Source: Streptomyces albus subsp. albus (lineage in GTDB: Bacteria; Actinomycetota; Actinomycetes; Streptomycetales; Streptomycetaceae). From it: a stretch of 64,000 nt of DNA. Under the pieces are notes generated by a model. That model was not told the DNA's origin. It did not search any database and saw only the letters and a program-made list of their open reading frames with translations. A program made the position numbers and the translations under genes. How positions within the stretch are numbered: the first letter of the stretch is position 1; the number at the start of each line of letters is the position of its first letter. The stretch is from contig NZ_JOID01000010.1 of the NCBI RefSeq assembly GCF_000719865.1, positions 62,001 to 126,000 on the forward strand, read 5' to 3'. Shown here piece after piece: positions 32,906 through 40,715 of this stretch.

Positions 32906-34302
32906 GCGGCCGCCGTCCCGGGGGTACCCGTGGCGGTGATGCCCTTCGTGGACGCGATCACACCGCGCAGCTTCTTCGCAAGCGCCTCGTAGAACATGCT
33001 GAGCGGGAATTCGTCCGGAAGCACCTCGTCCACCAGCTTGCGCGGCGGCAGCGACAGGTCGAGCGCGTCGGGGCCCTTGTTCCAGACGGAGCCGGGGTGC
33101 GGCGCCAGGTAGGTGGAGACGAGCTCGTAGGCCGCGAACCAGTGGACGAGCTTGGGCCGGTCGATGCCGTCGCGGTAGAGCTTCTCGATCTCGCCGAGGA
33201 GCTGCTGGGTGACCTGCGGGGCCCGGTCCCAGTCGATGTGCAGGGTGTTGTCCGTCCAGCGGACGACGTCGTGCCGGTGGAGGTAGGCGAAGAGGAGCTG
33301 GCCGCCGAGGCCGTCGTAGTTCTTGACGCGGTCGCCGGTGACCGGGAAGCGGAACATCCGGTCGAAGATGACGGCGTACTGCACGTCGCGGCCCTGCGGC
33401 AGCCCTTCCTCCGCGAGGCGCACGGCCTCCCGGAAGGCGGTGAGGTCGCAGCGCAGCTCCTCCAGCCCGTACATCCAGAACGGCTGGCGCTGCTTGATCA
33501 TGAACGGGTCGAAGGGCAGGTCGCCGTGGCTGTGCGCCCGGTCGTGGATCATGTCCCAGAGCACAAAGGCCTGCTGGCAGCGGTCCTGGTCGGTCAGCAT
33601 GGCGCGGATGTCCTCGGGGACGTCCAAGCCGAGGATGTCCACCGCGGACTCGGTGACGGTACGGAAGCGGGCGGCCTCGCGGTCGCAGAAGATCGCGCCC
33701 CAGGAGAAGCGGTCGGGGACCTCGCGGACCGCGACGGTCTCCGGGAAGAGCACGGCGGAGTTGGTGTCGTAGCCGGAGGTGAAGCCCTCGAAGGTGATGC
33801 CGAGGAAGAGCGGGTTGTCGAAGCGCTCGCCCTCCAGGGCGGCCAGCCAGTCCGGCCAGACGACGCGGAAGACGACGGCTTCGAGGTTGCGGTCCGGGTT
33901 GCCGTTCTGGGTGTACATCGGGAAGACGACGAGGTGCTGCCGGCCGTCCACGCGGCTCTCGGCGGGACGGAAGGCGAGCAGCGAGTCCAGGAAGTCCGGC
34001 ACGCCGAAGCCGCCGTCCGCCCAGCGGCGCAGGTCGGCCACGAGAGCCCGGTGGTACTCCGCGTCGTGCGGCAGCAGCGGGGACAGCTCCCGTACGGCGC
34101 CGGCCACCCGGTCCACGGCCGCCTCGACGGCGGAGCGGTGGGGTGCGTTCCCGTCCGTGAAGTCGATCGAGCCGTCCTTCGACTGCCGGGAACGGATCTC
34201 CTCCACGGCGGCCTCGAGCACCGGCCAGGCCGGATGATCGATCACACGCTCAACCGTGGAAGCTGAAGCTCCCCGCTCTTCACGCACAAGAATTTCCGTC
34301 AT
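32902..34302 (-). CDS. DUF6421-family protein
   Basis: 466 residues, ATG behind GAGGGGTAGC. I recognise it as the Streptomyces DUF6421 family, of unknown function. A notable cluster is FVLWDMIHDRAHSHGDLPFD (about 225-244), where three His and two Asp could bind a metal. Other conserved-looking stretches are FPMYTQNGNPDRNLEAVVFR and GITFEGFTSGYDTNSAVLFP. Soluble, no signal. It leads an operon with an SDR and a threonine aldolase joined by overlaps, so it probably acts with them. Confidence 0.8.
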   Translation of the reverse strand: MTEILVREERGASASTVERVIDHPAWPVLEAAVEEIRSRQSKDGSIDFTDGNAPHRSAVEAAVDRVAGAVRELSPLLPHDAEYHRALVADLRRWADGGFGVPDFLDSLLAFRPAESRVDGRQHLVVFPMYTQNGNPDRNLEAVVFRVVWPDWLAALEGERFDNPLFLGITFEGFTSGYDTNSAVLFPETVAVREVPDRFSWGAIFCDREAARFRTVTESAVDILGLDVPEDIRAMLTDQDRCQQAFVLWDMIHDRAHSHGDLPFDPFMIKQRQPFWMYGLEELRCDLTAFREAVRLAEEGLPQGRDVQYAVIFDRMFRFPVTGDRVKNYDGLGGQLLFAYLHRHDVVRWTDNTLHIDWDRAPQVTQQLLGEIEKLYRDGIDRPKLVHWFAAYELVSTYLAPHPGSVWNKGPDALDLSLPPRKLVDEVLPDEFPLSMFYEALAKKLRGVIASTKGITATGTPGTAAA

Positions 34303-34663
34303 TGCTACCCCTCAACCAGAGATAATTTCGCTCCGCTACGGTACCCACTAAAGAATCTGCACCTCAACCGGGGCTGCCGTAAGACATTCGGCCGATCTGG
34401 TACCCGGCCGCAAGTTTTCCCGTGATGGACAGTACCCACGGTCACATCGCTCACTCCTGTCGCGGGAGAGGCATGGGTCACCCGGCTGGACGTCAGCCCG
34501 GCGCACCGTCCCTGACACACACGGGTGAGGACCGCGGTGACCTCCGGCGCACAGCGGTGCGAACCGGCCCACTGCCATTAGGCTGCGTGCTGGTTCACGG
34601 GGGCAGCCGTGGGTGGCTGTCCCTCTCCGGGGACGACCCCCGTCCCCGCGGATTGGAGGACTC
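34303..34663. other. Divergent regulatory region between DUF6421 and GDPD genes
   Basis: 361 bp, somewhat AT-richer near the DUF6421 start. It must carry both promoters. GGTACCC occurs twice, at about 34339 and 34400. A 71-codon minus-strand frame inside it has no ribosome site and no recognisable sequence. I see no structured RNA. Confidence 0.4.
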
Positions 34664-35347
34664 GTGACCTTCCTCGCCATCGGACACCGCGGAGTCATGG
34701 GCGTCGAACCGGAGAACACCCTGCGCTCCTTCGTCCGGGCCGACCGCGCGGGTATGGACGTCATCGAGCTGGACCTGCACCTCAGCAAGGACGGCGCTCT
34801 CGTGGTGATGCACGACGCCGAGGTCGACCGCACGACCGACGGCAAGGGCCCCATCGGCGACTTCACCCTCGCCGAGCTGCGCGAGCTGGACGCCGGCCAG
34901 GGCGAGCGCGTCCCCGTCTTCGAGGAGGTGCTGGACGCCGTCCGGGCGCCCCTGCAGGCCGAGATCAAGGACGTGGCGGCGGCCCGCGCCCTGGCCGAGG
35001 TGATGAACCGCCGCGACCTCACCGGACGGGTGGAGGTGCTCTCCTTCCACGACGAGGCGCTGCTGGAGATCACCGCCCTGGTGCCCGGCGTGCGCACCGC
35101 CCTCGTCGCCAGCCGCTACGGCCCCGAGGTCGTCGGCCGGGCGGTGGCCGTCGGCGCGAAGACACTGGTGCTCAACATCCGCCGGCTGACCCTGGAGATC
35201 GTCGAGAAGGCCCGGGAGGCGGACCTCCGGGTCATCGGCTGGACCGTCAACACCCAGGACCATCTGCGGCTCGCCCGGGCGCTCGGCCTCGACGGCGGCA
35301 CCACCGACTTCCCGGAGATCAAGCGCACCTGCCGCTTCACGGCCTGA
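34664..35347 (+). CDS. Glycerophosphodiester phosphodiesterase
   Basis: 227 residues, GTG behind GGAGG. GDPD barrel signature complete: first catalytic His and Arg in GHRGVMGVEPENTLRSF, metal Glu/Asp in IELDLHLSKDG, second His in LVVMHDAEVDRTTDGKG, EIKD metal ligand in LQAEIKDVAA and a closing WTVNTQDHL. No signal peptide, so it probably hydrolyses deacylated phospholipids in the cytosol to glycerol-3-phosphate and an alcohol. Confidence 0.93.
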   Translation: MTFLAIGHRGVMGVEPENTLRSFVRADRAGMDVIELDLHLSKDGALVVMHDAEVDRTTDGKGPIGDFTLAELRELDAGQGERVPVFEEVLDAVRAPLQAEIKDVAAARALAEVMNRRDLTGRVEVLSFHDEALLEITALVPGVRTALVASRYGPEVVGRAVAVGAKTLVLNIRRLTLEIVEKAREADLRVIGWTVNTQDHLRLARALGLDGGTTDFPEIKRTCRFTA

Positions 35348-35350
35348 GCT

Positions 35351-35395
35351 GGGCGCCGTGCCCGGGCTCGGACACGGGGCGCGGGCACGGCGCCC
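35351..35395. terminator. Bidirectional terminator between GDPD and GNAT genes
   Basis: 14-bp perfect arms GGGCGCCGTGCCCG (35351-35364) and complement (35382-35395), 17-nt loop, fitting exactly between the two convergent stop codons. Confidence 0.75.
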
Positions 35396-35959
35396 TCAGC
35401 CGAGGGGTTTCACCAGCAGTTCGAACCGGAGATCGTCGCGCTGCGGAATGCCGAAACGCTCGTCCCCGTAAGGGAAGGGGCTGGTACGGCCGGTGCGACG
35501 GTATCCACGCCGCACGTACCAGGCGATGAGGTCCTCCCGGGCCGTGATCACCGTCATCTGCAGCTCCCGCGCGCCCCACTCCGCCCGCGCGGTCCGCTCC
35601 GCCTCGGCGAGCACCACCCGGCCCAGCCCCTCCCCCTGCAGGGCGGGGCGGACGGCGAACATGCCGAAGTAGGCGAGATCGCCGCGGCGCTCCAGCTGGC
35701 AGCAGGCGACGAGGGCGCCGTCCCGCTCGGCGACGAGCATCCGGCTGTCCGCGCCCGTCACCACCTCCGCGACCGCCTCGGCGTCGGTGCGCTGCCCCTC
35801 CAGCAGATCCGCCTCGGTGGTCCAGCCGGCGCGGCTGGCCTCGCCGCGGTACGCGGACTCGACCAGCCCGACCAGCGCGGGCACATCCGCCTCGGCGGCC
35901 GTGCGGAAGACGAGCCGGTCGGCGGGGCGGGGAGCGGTGGTCCCGGTGAGCTGGTCCAT
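35396..35959 (-). CDS. GNAT-family N-acetyltransferase
   Basis: 187 residues, ATG at 35959. GNAT fold with the acetyl-CoA pyrophosphate loop VRPALQGEGLGRVVLAEAE (Q/RxxGxG/A as QGEGLG, about 120-126), preceded by the strand YFGMFAV and followed by LIAWYVRRGYRRTGRTSPFP near the end. Substrate not predictable. Short gap (104 bp) to the divergent VOC gene. Confidence 0.88.
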   Translation of the reverse strand: MDQLTGTTAPRPADRLVFRTAAEADVPALVGLVESAYRGEASRAGWTTEADLLEGQRTDAEAVAEVVTGADSRMLVAERDGALVACCQLERRGDLAYFGMFAVRPALQGEGLGRVVLAEAERTARAEWGARELQMTVITAREDLIAWYVRRGYRRTGRTSPFPYGDERFGIPQRDDLRFELLVKPLG

Positions 35960-36063
35960 GGGCGTGCGCTTTCTCTCGTACGGGCCCCGGAGGGCTCCGT
36001 ACGAGGCTAGCAAGCGGGCCGGGACCGCCGGCAGCGGTCCGGCTGGTGCGTAGGGTCGGCGGC

Positions 36064-36456
36064 ATGGTGCATGTACTGAGCAGCCGGATCCTGTTGTCCC
36101 CCACCGATCCCGACCGGTCGCGGGCTTTCTACGGGGAGGCCCTCGGGCTCGCCGTCCACCGGGAGTTCGGGACGGGGACCGAGCGCGGCACGGTCTACTT
36201 CCTCGGCGGCGGCTTCCTGGAGGTCTCCGGGCGCTCCGAGGCCGCTCCCGCGCCCGGCCTCCGGCTGTGGCTGCAGGTCGAGGACGCCGCCGCGGCCCAC
36301 GAGGAACTGTCCGCCCGGGGCGTTGCGATCCTGCGCCCGCCGGTGAAGGAGCCCTGGGGGCTGATCGAGATGTGGATCGCCGACCCCGACGGCGTGCGCA
36401 TCTGCGTGGTCGAGATCCCCGCGGACCACCCGATGCGGTACCGGCCCGGCATCTGA
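36064..36456 (+). CDS. Glyoxalase/VOC-family protein
   Basis: 130 residues from ATG 36064. One VOC module with paired beta-alpha-beta-beta-beta units: SSRILLSPTDPDRSRAFYGE, ALGLAVHRE, FLEVSG, then LWLQVEDAAAAHEELSARGV and MWIADPDGVRICVVEIP. The metal-site Glu of the second half (VVE) is present, but the first-half His is not obvious. Possibly a resistance or isomerase-type VOC protein; function open. Confidence 0.85.
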   Translation: MVHVLSSRILLSPTDPDRSRAFYGEALGLAVHREFGTGTERGTVYFLGGGFLEVSGRSEAAPAPGLRLWLQVEDAAAAHEELSARGVAILRPPVKEPWGLIEMWIADPDGVRICVVEIPADHPMRYRPGI

Positions 36457-36463
36457 CGCGGAC

Positions 36464-36517
36464 ACGGCGCGCGGGGGGCGGGGCGCGGAGACGGCGCGCG
36501 GGGGGCGGGGCGCGGAG
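36464..36517. repeat. Two perfect tandem copies of a 27-bp GC-rich unit
   Basis: Units at 36464-36490 and 36491-36517 are identical and begin ACGGCGCGCGGGG. They lie just after the VOC stop codon in the 230-bp gap before the DUF5134 gene, which otherwise holds only a ribosome site. Confidence 0.8.
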
Positions 36518-36686
36518 ACGGACGGCCGCGCCCGTGCACGGCCTTCCGCTCCCCGCGCGCGGCCCCTTCCGGCGCCCCTCCGGGCGCCGTGTGCCCCCGG
36601 TGCGCCCGCGGCTGCCCTGGTGCGCTCCCGTGCCGGACGGCGCCGCCGGGCAGCCTCCGGGCGTACCGGCAACGGGGAGGTGCGCC

Positions 36687-37379
36687 GTGCACGGACCGCC
36701 GCTCATCGGCTGGCTGCTGACCGCTCTCTGCGGAGCGTGTGCCGTCCACGGCCTGCTGCGGATGCGGGCCGGTCCGGCCGCGCGGCGCGCGGAGGCGGGG
36801 GGCGAGGCGCTGATGGGGCTCGGGATGGCGGTGATGGCCGTACCCGTCGCGGCGGTGAGCGGCCGGGAGTGGCTGCCGGCGGCGTTCGCCGGGGTGTTCG
36901 GCCTCTCCTGCGCGGTGTCGCTCGTCCGGGCCGCGGCCGGTGTGCGCCCGGGGGGTGCCGGGTGGCACCACGGCCACCACGCGGTGAGCTCCGCCGCGAT
37001 GGTCCACATGGGGCTCGCCATGACCGCCGCCCCGCACGCGGCGGGACACGCGGGGCACACGGCCGCCGCCCAGGGACCCGGCGGACCGCCGCTGGCGACC
37101 GGGGTGCTCGTGGGGTACTTCGCGCTCTACGCCCTGTGGACCGGGCTGCGGCTGGCGCCGCGTCCGGAAGCGGTCCGGGGAGTGGCCCGGGGAGCGGTCC
37201 CGGCCGGTGCCCCCGGGACGGTCCCGGCCGGCGGCCCGGGCGGTCCGGGGCCGGCCGTGGGGAAGGTGCGCGGCGGTGCGCCGGAGAGCGGCCGCGGCGG
37301 GGCCGGGCCCGCGGAGCCGCCGGCCGTCGCCCGGCTGGCGATGGCGATGGCCATGGCGGCCATGCTGATGACGCTGTGA
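36687..37379 (+). CDS. DUF5134-family membrane protein
   Basis: 230 residues, GTG with GGGGAGG 6 nt upstream. Five to six membrane helices, the first starting at residue 5. A His-rich stretch GWHHGHHAVSSAAMVHMGLA plus HAAGHAGH (about 88-120) is characteristic of the DUF5134 family and could bind metal. Residues 155-210 are a Pro/Gly/Ala-rich cytosolic loop, and the C-terminus RLAMAMAMAAMLMTL is a Met-rich helix. A copper-related role is possible but not shown. Confidence 0.8.
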   Translation: MHGPPLIGWLLTALCGACAVHGLLRMRAGPAARRAEAGGEALMGLGMAVMAVPVAAVSGREWLPAAFAGVFGLSCAVSLVRAAAGVRPGGAGWHHGHHAVSSAAMVHMGLAMTAAPHAAGHAGHTAAAQGPGGPPLATGVLVGYFALYALWTGLRLAPRPEAVRGVARGAVPAGAPGTVPAGGPGGPGPAVGKVRGGAPESGRGGAGPAEPPAVARLAMAMAMAAMLMTL

Positions 37380-37494
37380 GGACGGTGCGGCGGTGCCGCT
37401 TTCATCCCTCACGCCCGGATCGGCCCCGTGGTGTGCGTCACTCCCCCTCCGGCGCCGTACGCACCGCAGGCCCCGCGCTCGTAGGCTGGCGGCC

Positions 37495-38460
37495 ATGATG
37501 CTCCCGCTCGCGCTGATCGTCCTCGGCGGGCTCACCGCGGCCCTGGCCCCCACACTGCTGCGGCGCGCCGAGTGGCCGGACCGGGAACCGGTGGTGGCCC
37601 TCTGGGTCTGGCAGTGCGTCGTGGCGGCCGTGCTGCTGTGCGCCGTGCTCGCGATGGCACTCACCGGCTCCGCCGCCTGGGAGCTCGTGCGCGGCCATGT
37701 CTTCGCCCCCGCGCCGCACGGCGTGGTCGAGGCCTATGCCTTCGGCGCGTACGGCCCCTGGGCCGGGGCGGTGGCGGCCGTGCTGGCCGGAGCCGGCCTG
37801 TGGAGCGCCGTGATGCTCGCCCGCGAGGTGCGCGCGGCCCGTGCGGAACGCAGGCGCCGGCGCGCGGAGCTGCTCGCGCGCTCCCCGCGGCTGCCCGGCG
37901 AACTCCCGCTCGACGCGGCGTCTCCGGGAGCGCCGGAGCCGGAGGACCGTCTTCTCGTCCTGGAGAGCGAACGCCCGGAGGCCTGGTGGCTGCCGGGCAC
38001 GCCACCCCGGCTCGTCATCACCACGGCGGCGCTGCGCCGGCTGGGCGGCCGCCGGCTGGACGCCGTCCTGGCCCATGAGCAGGGTCACGCGCGGGCGCAC
38101 CACGACTGGCTGCTGCACTGCTCCGGCGCGCTGGCGGCGGGCTTTCCGCGGGTACCGGTCTTCGCCTCGTTCCGGGACGAGGTGCACCGGCTGGTCGAAC
38201 TGGCGGCCGATGACGTCGCCTCACGTCGCCACGGACGGCTGACGACTGCCCTGGCGCTGGTCGAACTCAACGAGGAACGGGGCGTGTTCGGGCCCGTTCC
38301 GACACCGCTGGCACAGGTCCCCGACCGCGTGAACCGGCTGCTGTCGGCCCGCCCGCGGCTGAGCCCCGCCCGCCGGCTGCGGCTCACAGCCGCCGCCGCG
38401 CTGGTCCCCGTGGTGCCGCTGCTCCTCGCGTTCGTGCCGGGACTCAGCGCGCTGAAGTAG
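37495..38460 (+). CDS. M56-family (BlaR1/HtpX-like) membrane metallopeptidase
   Basis: 321 residues; two adjacent ATG codons, the first used here. Three N-terminal membrane helices, then the zinc motif AVLAHEQGHARAHHDW (HExxH as HEQGH, about 196-200) and the third ligand in LVELAADDVASRRHG, with a final helix at the C-terminus. M56 genes often follow a BlaI-type repressor gene, but none is present here. No penicillin-binding sensor domain, so it is not a BlaR1. Confidence 0.9.
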   Translation: MMLPLALIVLGGLTAALAPTLLRRAEWPDREPVVALWVWQCVVAAVLLCAVLAMALTGSAAWELVRGHVFAPAPHGVVEAYAFGAYGPWAGAVAAVLAGAGLWSAVMLAREVRAARAERRRRRAELLARSPRLPGELPLDAASPGAPEPEDRLLVLESERPEAWWLPGTPPRLVITTAALRRLGGRRLDAVLAHEQGHARAHHDWLLHCSGALAAGFPRVPVFASFRDEVHRLVELAADDVASRRHGRLTTALALVELNEERGVFGPVPTPLAQVPDRVNRLLSARPRLSPARRLRLTAAAALVPVVPLLLAFVPGLSALK

Positions 38461-38494
38461 TTTCCGCGGGCGGATCCCGGCCAGGATGCCCTGC

Positions 38495-39220
38495 ATGCGG
38501 ACGTCCTCCCCCACCGTCCCCGGCACCGGCCACCGCCCCCACCGCGCGGCCGGCCATCTCTGGGCCGCGGGCCTGTGCGCCCTGCCGGCCGCCGCCCTGC
38601 TGGCCCTGGTGGCCGTGGAGTGGGGCCCGCTGCTCGCGCTCGACCGGACCGTGGCCGTCGGCCTGCACGAGTCGGCGCGGGAGAGCCCCGGCTTGACCCG
38701 GGCCAACCGGGTGCTCACCGACTGGGTCTGGGATCCCTGGACCATGCGGCTGGCGCTGCTGCTCGCCGTACTGGCCCTGCTGCTCCGCAGGAGCGGTGAG
38801 CGGACGACGGTCCTGTGGGCGCTCACCGCCCTGCTGGCCGGCTCGGCCGTGCAGCAGGGCACCAAGGCGCTCGTCGACCGCCCGCGCCCCCAGTGGCGGG
38901 AACCGGTGGACTCGGCGCACTACGCGGCCTTCCCCTCGGGACACGCGATGACGGCCGCCTTCGTCTGCGTCCTCCTGCTGTGGCTCGCCCACCGGGTGGG
39001 TGTGCGGGGAGCGCTGCTGCGGGCCGCCGCGGCCGTGGCGGCGGTGTCGGTGGCCGGGGTCGGCTTCACCCGGGTCTATCTGGGCGTCCACTGGCTCTCC
39101 GATGTGGTGGGCGGCTGGCTGCTGGGGGTGACGGTCGCCTTCGGGGCCATCGCCGCGTACCACCGGCGCGGGGCGCAACGCCACGAAACCCTTGAACCGC
39201 CGGGGCGGACCGGGGAATGA
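38495..39220 (+). CDS. PAP2-family membrane phosphatase
   Basis: 241 residues from ATG 38495, 9 nt after AGG; an ATG three codons earlier has its Shine-Dalgarno too close. The three phosphatase motifs are intact: KALVDRPRP (KxxxxxxRP), PSGHAMTA (PSGH) and RVYLGVHWLSDVVGG (SRxxxxxHxxxD as RVYLGVHWLSD). Six membrane helices. It dephosphorylates a lipid phosphate such as phosphatidate or polyprenyl diphosphate outside the membrane. Lies 34 bp after the M56 gene, probably co-transcribed. Confidence 0.9.
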   Translation: MRTSSPTVPGTGHRPHRAAGHLWAAGLCALPAAALLALVAVEWGPLLALDRTVAVGLHESARESPGLTRANRVLTDWVWDPWTMRLALLLAVLALLLRRSGERTTVLWALTALLAGSAVQQGTKALVDRPRPQWREPVDSAHYAAFPSGHAMTAAFVCVLLLWLAHRVGVRGALLRAAAAVAAVSVAGVGFTRVYLGVHWLSDVVGGWLLGVTVAFGAIAAYHRRGAQRHETLEPPGRTGE

Positions 39221-39227
39221 TCACCGC

Positions 39228-39923
39228 ATGGCGATCACCGGCGTGCTCTTCGACTTCTCCGGCACTCTCTTCCGCATCGAAACCGTGGAGCACTGGCTGC
39301 GGGTCACCCTGGACCGTCTCGGGATCGCGGTGCCGGAGCCGGAGCTGACGCACTGGGCGGAGCGGCTGGCCCGGGTGGGCGCGCTGCCCGGAGGGTCCTC
39401 GCCGCACGGCATGCCGGAGCATCTGGCCCCGCTGTGGGAGCTGCGCGACTGCGCCGCCGAACACCACCGCGAACTCTTCACCGGGCTCGCGCGGGAGGCG
39501 GCGCTGCCCTGGCCGGAGGCGTACGAAGCCCTGTACGACCGGCACATGGAACCGGGCGCCTGGACCCCCTACCCGGACGCCGCCGAGGTGCTGGGAGCGC
39601 TGCGCGAGCGCGGCACACGGATCGCCGTCGTGTCGAACATCGGCTGGGATCTGCGCCCGGTCTTCCGGGAGTACGGGCTGGCCGGCTGCGTGGACGCCTA
39701 CGTCCTGTCCTACGAGCACGGCGTGGCCAAGCCCGACGCGCGACTCTTCCTGGCGGCCTGTGAGGCACTGGGCGTGACGCCCCGGGAGACGCTGATGGTG
39801 GGCGACGACGTGCGGGCGGACGGGGGCGCGACGGCGGCGGGCTGCGCGCTGGAACTGGTGGAGCGTCTGCCGGTGGCCGAACGGCCCGAGGGGCTGCGCC
39901 CCGTGCTCACCCGCCTCGGCTGA
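39228..39923 (+). CDS. HAD-superfamily hydrolase
   Basis: 231 residues, ATG at 39228. HAD motifs: nucleophile Asp in VLFDFSGTLF (motif I, with Ser instead of Asp at the +2 position), motif II Ser in IAVVSNIGWD, motif III Lys in HGVAKPDARLF, motif IV in LMVGDDVRADGGAT. The missing +2 acid suggests a dehalogenase- or phosphonatase-like branch and not a plain phosphatase. Follows the PAP2 gene by 7 bp, so M56-PAP2-HAD look like one operon ending at the hairpin at 39948. Confidence 0.85.
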   Translation: MAITGVLFDFSGTLFRIETVEHWLRVTLDRLGIAVPEPELTHWAERLARVGALPGGSSPHGMPEHLAPLWELRDCAAEHHRELFTGLAREAALPWPEAYEALYDRHMEPGAWTPYPDAAEVLGALRERGTRIAVVSNIGWDLRPVFREYGLAGCVDAYVLSYEHGVAKPDARLFLAACEALGVTPRETLMVGDDVRADGGATAAGCALELVERLPVAERPEGLRPVLTRLG

Positions 39924-39947
39924 GGCCGGCCCGGAATCCTTCCGAAA

Positions 39948-39990
39948 CCGCCGTTTTCGGGCGATCCCCCGCGTCGCCCGAAAACGGCGG
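39948..39990. terminator. Long perfect hairpin between HAD and TetR genes
   Basis: 17-bp perfect arms (CCGCCGTTTTCGGGCGA and complement) with a 9-nt loop. Outside them, after a 3-nt bulge, about 7 more pairs form. It starts 25 nt after the HAD stop and is AT-richer inside than most local hairpins. Confidence 0.75.
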
Positions 39991-40076
39991 CGGTCTCGGA
40001 AACGCCTCTGAACAGGTCGGAGGCGGCATCTCACTGAGTATATTGGCCCGGAGCCAGTCAACGCAGGAGTTACAGC

Positions 40077-40715
40077 ATGTCCCCGCGAAGCGCATCGGTC
40101 AATGAAGAGTTGCGCCGTCGCTCCCGCGAACGGCTGCTCCAGGCGACGGTCGAACTGGTCGGCGAGCGCGGCTACGAGGCGACGACCCTCGCCGACATCG
40201 CCGACCGCGCGGGCTCGGCCCGCGGACTGGTCTCGTACTACTTCCCCGGCAAGCGGCAGCTTCTCCAGTCCGCCGTGCACCGGCTGATGCACGTCACGCT
40301 GGAGGCCGCGCTGCGGCGCGAACCGCGCACCGAGGACGGCGAGGAACTGCTGGCCCGGGCCATCGACGCCATCCTGGGCATCGCCCGCGACCATCCCACG
40401 CTGATGCGCACCCACATGGCGGGCATCCTCACCGCCGAGGGCTTCGTGCAGTGCCCGGAGCAGCAGCGGCTGGCCGTGCTGCTCCGCGACACCGTCGTCC
40501 GCTACGGCTCCGCGCACCCGGACTCCGACTATCCGCTGCTGCGCGCCCTGCTCATGGGCGCGGTCGTGGCGGTCCTGCTGCCGGGTGCCCCGCTGCCGCC
40601 CGAGCTGCTGCGCTCGGAGCTGTTCCAGCGTTTCGGTCTGCGGTGGGAGCTCGGCGTCCCGCCGGGCGAGGAGCCGCCCGGCGGGACGCGTCCGCGTGCG
40701 GTGGTTCAGCGGTAG
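40077..40715 (+). CDS. TetR-family transcriptional regulator
   Basis: 212 residues, ATG with AGGAG. N-terminal helix-turn-helix RERLLQATVELVGERGYEAT and TLADIADRAGSARGLVSYYF (about 17-56). The C-terminal ligand domain is of general TetR type. A -10-like TATATT lies at 40039-40044 and TGGC-CCGGA-GCCA overlaps the expected start region, a possible own operator. It is convergent with the LVIVD gene and the two coding ends overlap by 10 bp. Confidence 0.9.
   Translation: MSPRSASVNEELRRRSRERLLQATVELVGERGYEATTLADIADRAGSARGLVSYYFPGKRQLLQSAVHRLMHVTLEAALRREPRTEDGEELLARAIDAILGIARDHPTLMRTHMAGILTAEGFVQCPEQQRLAVLLRDTVVRYGSAHPDSDYPLLRALLMGAVVAVLLPGAPLPPELLRSELFQRFGLRWELGVPPGEEPPGGTRPRAVVQR

Noticed and set aside
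34305..34520. 71-codon minus-strand frame upstream of DUF6421
   Set aside because: No ribosome site, no recognisable sequence, and it occupies the expected promoter region.
36464..36517. CRISPR-like repeat
   Set aside because: Two adjacent copies without spacers and no cas genes: a simple tandem duplication.
37495..38460. BlaR1-BlaI antibiotic sensor pair
   Set aside because: The M56 protein lacks a penicillin-binding domain and no BlaI-type gene is adjacent.
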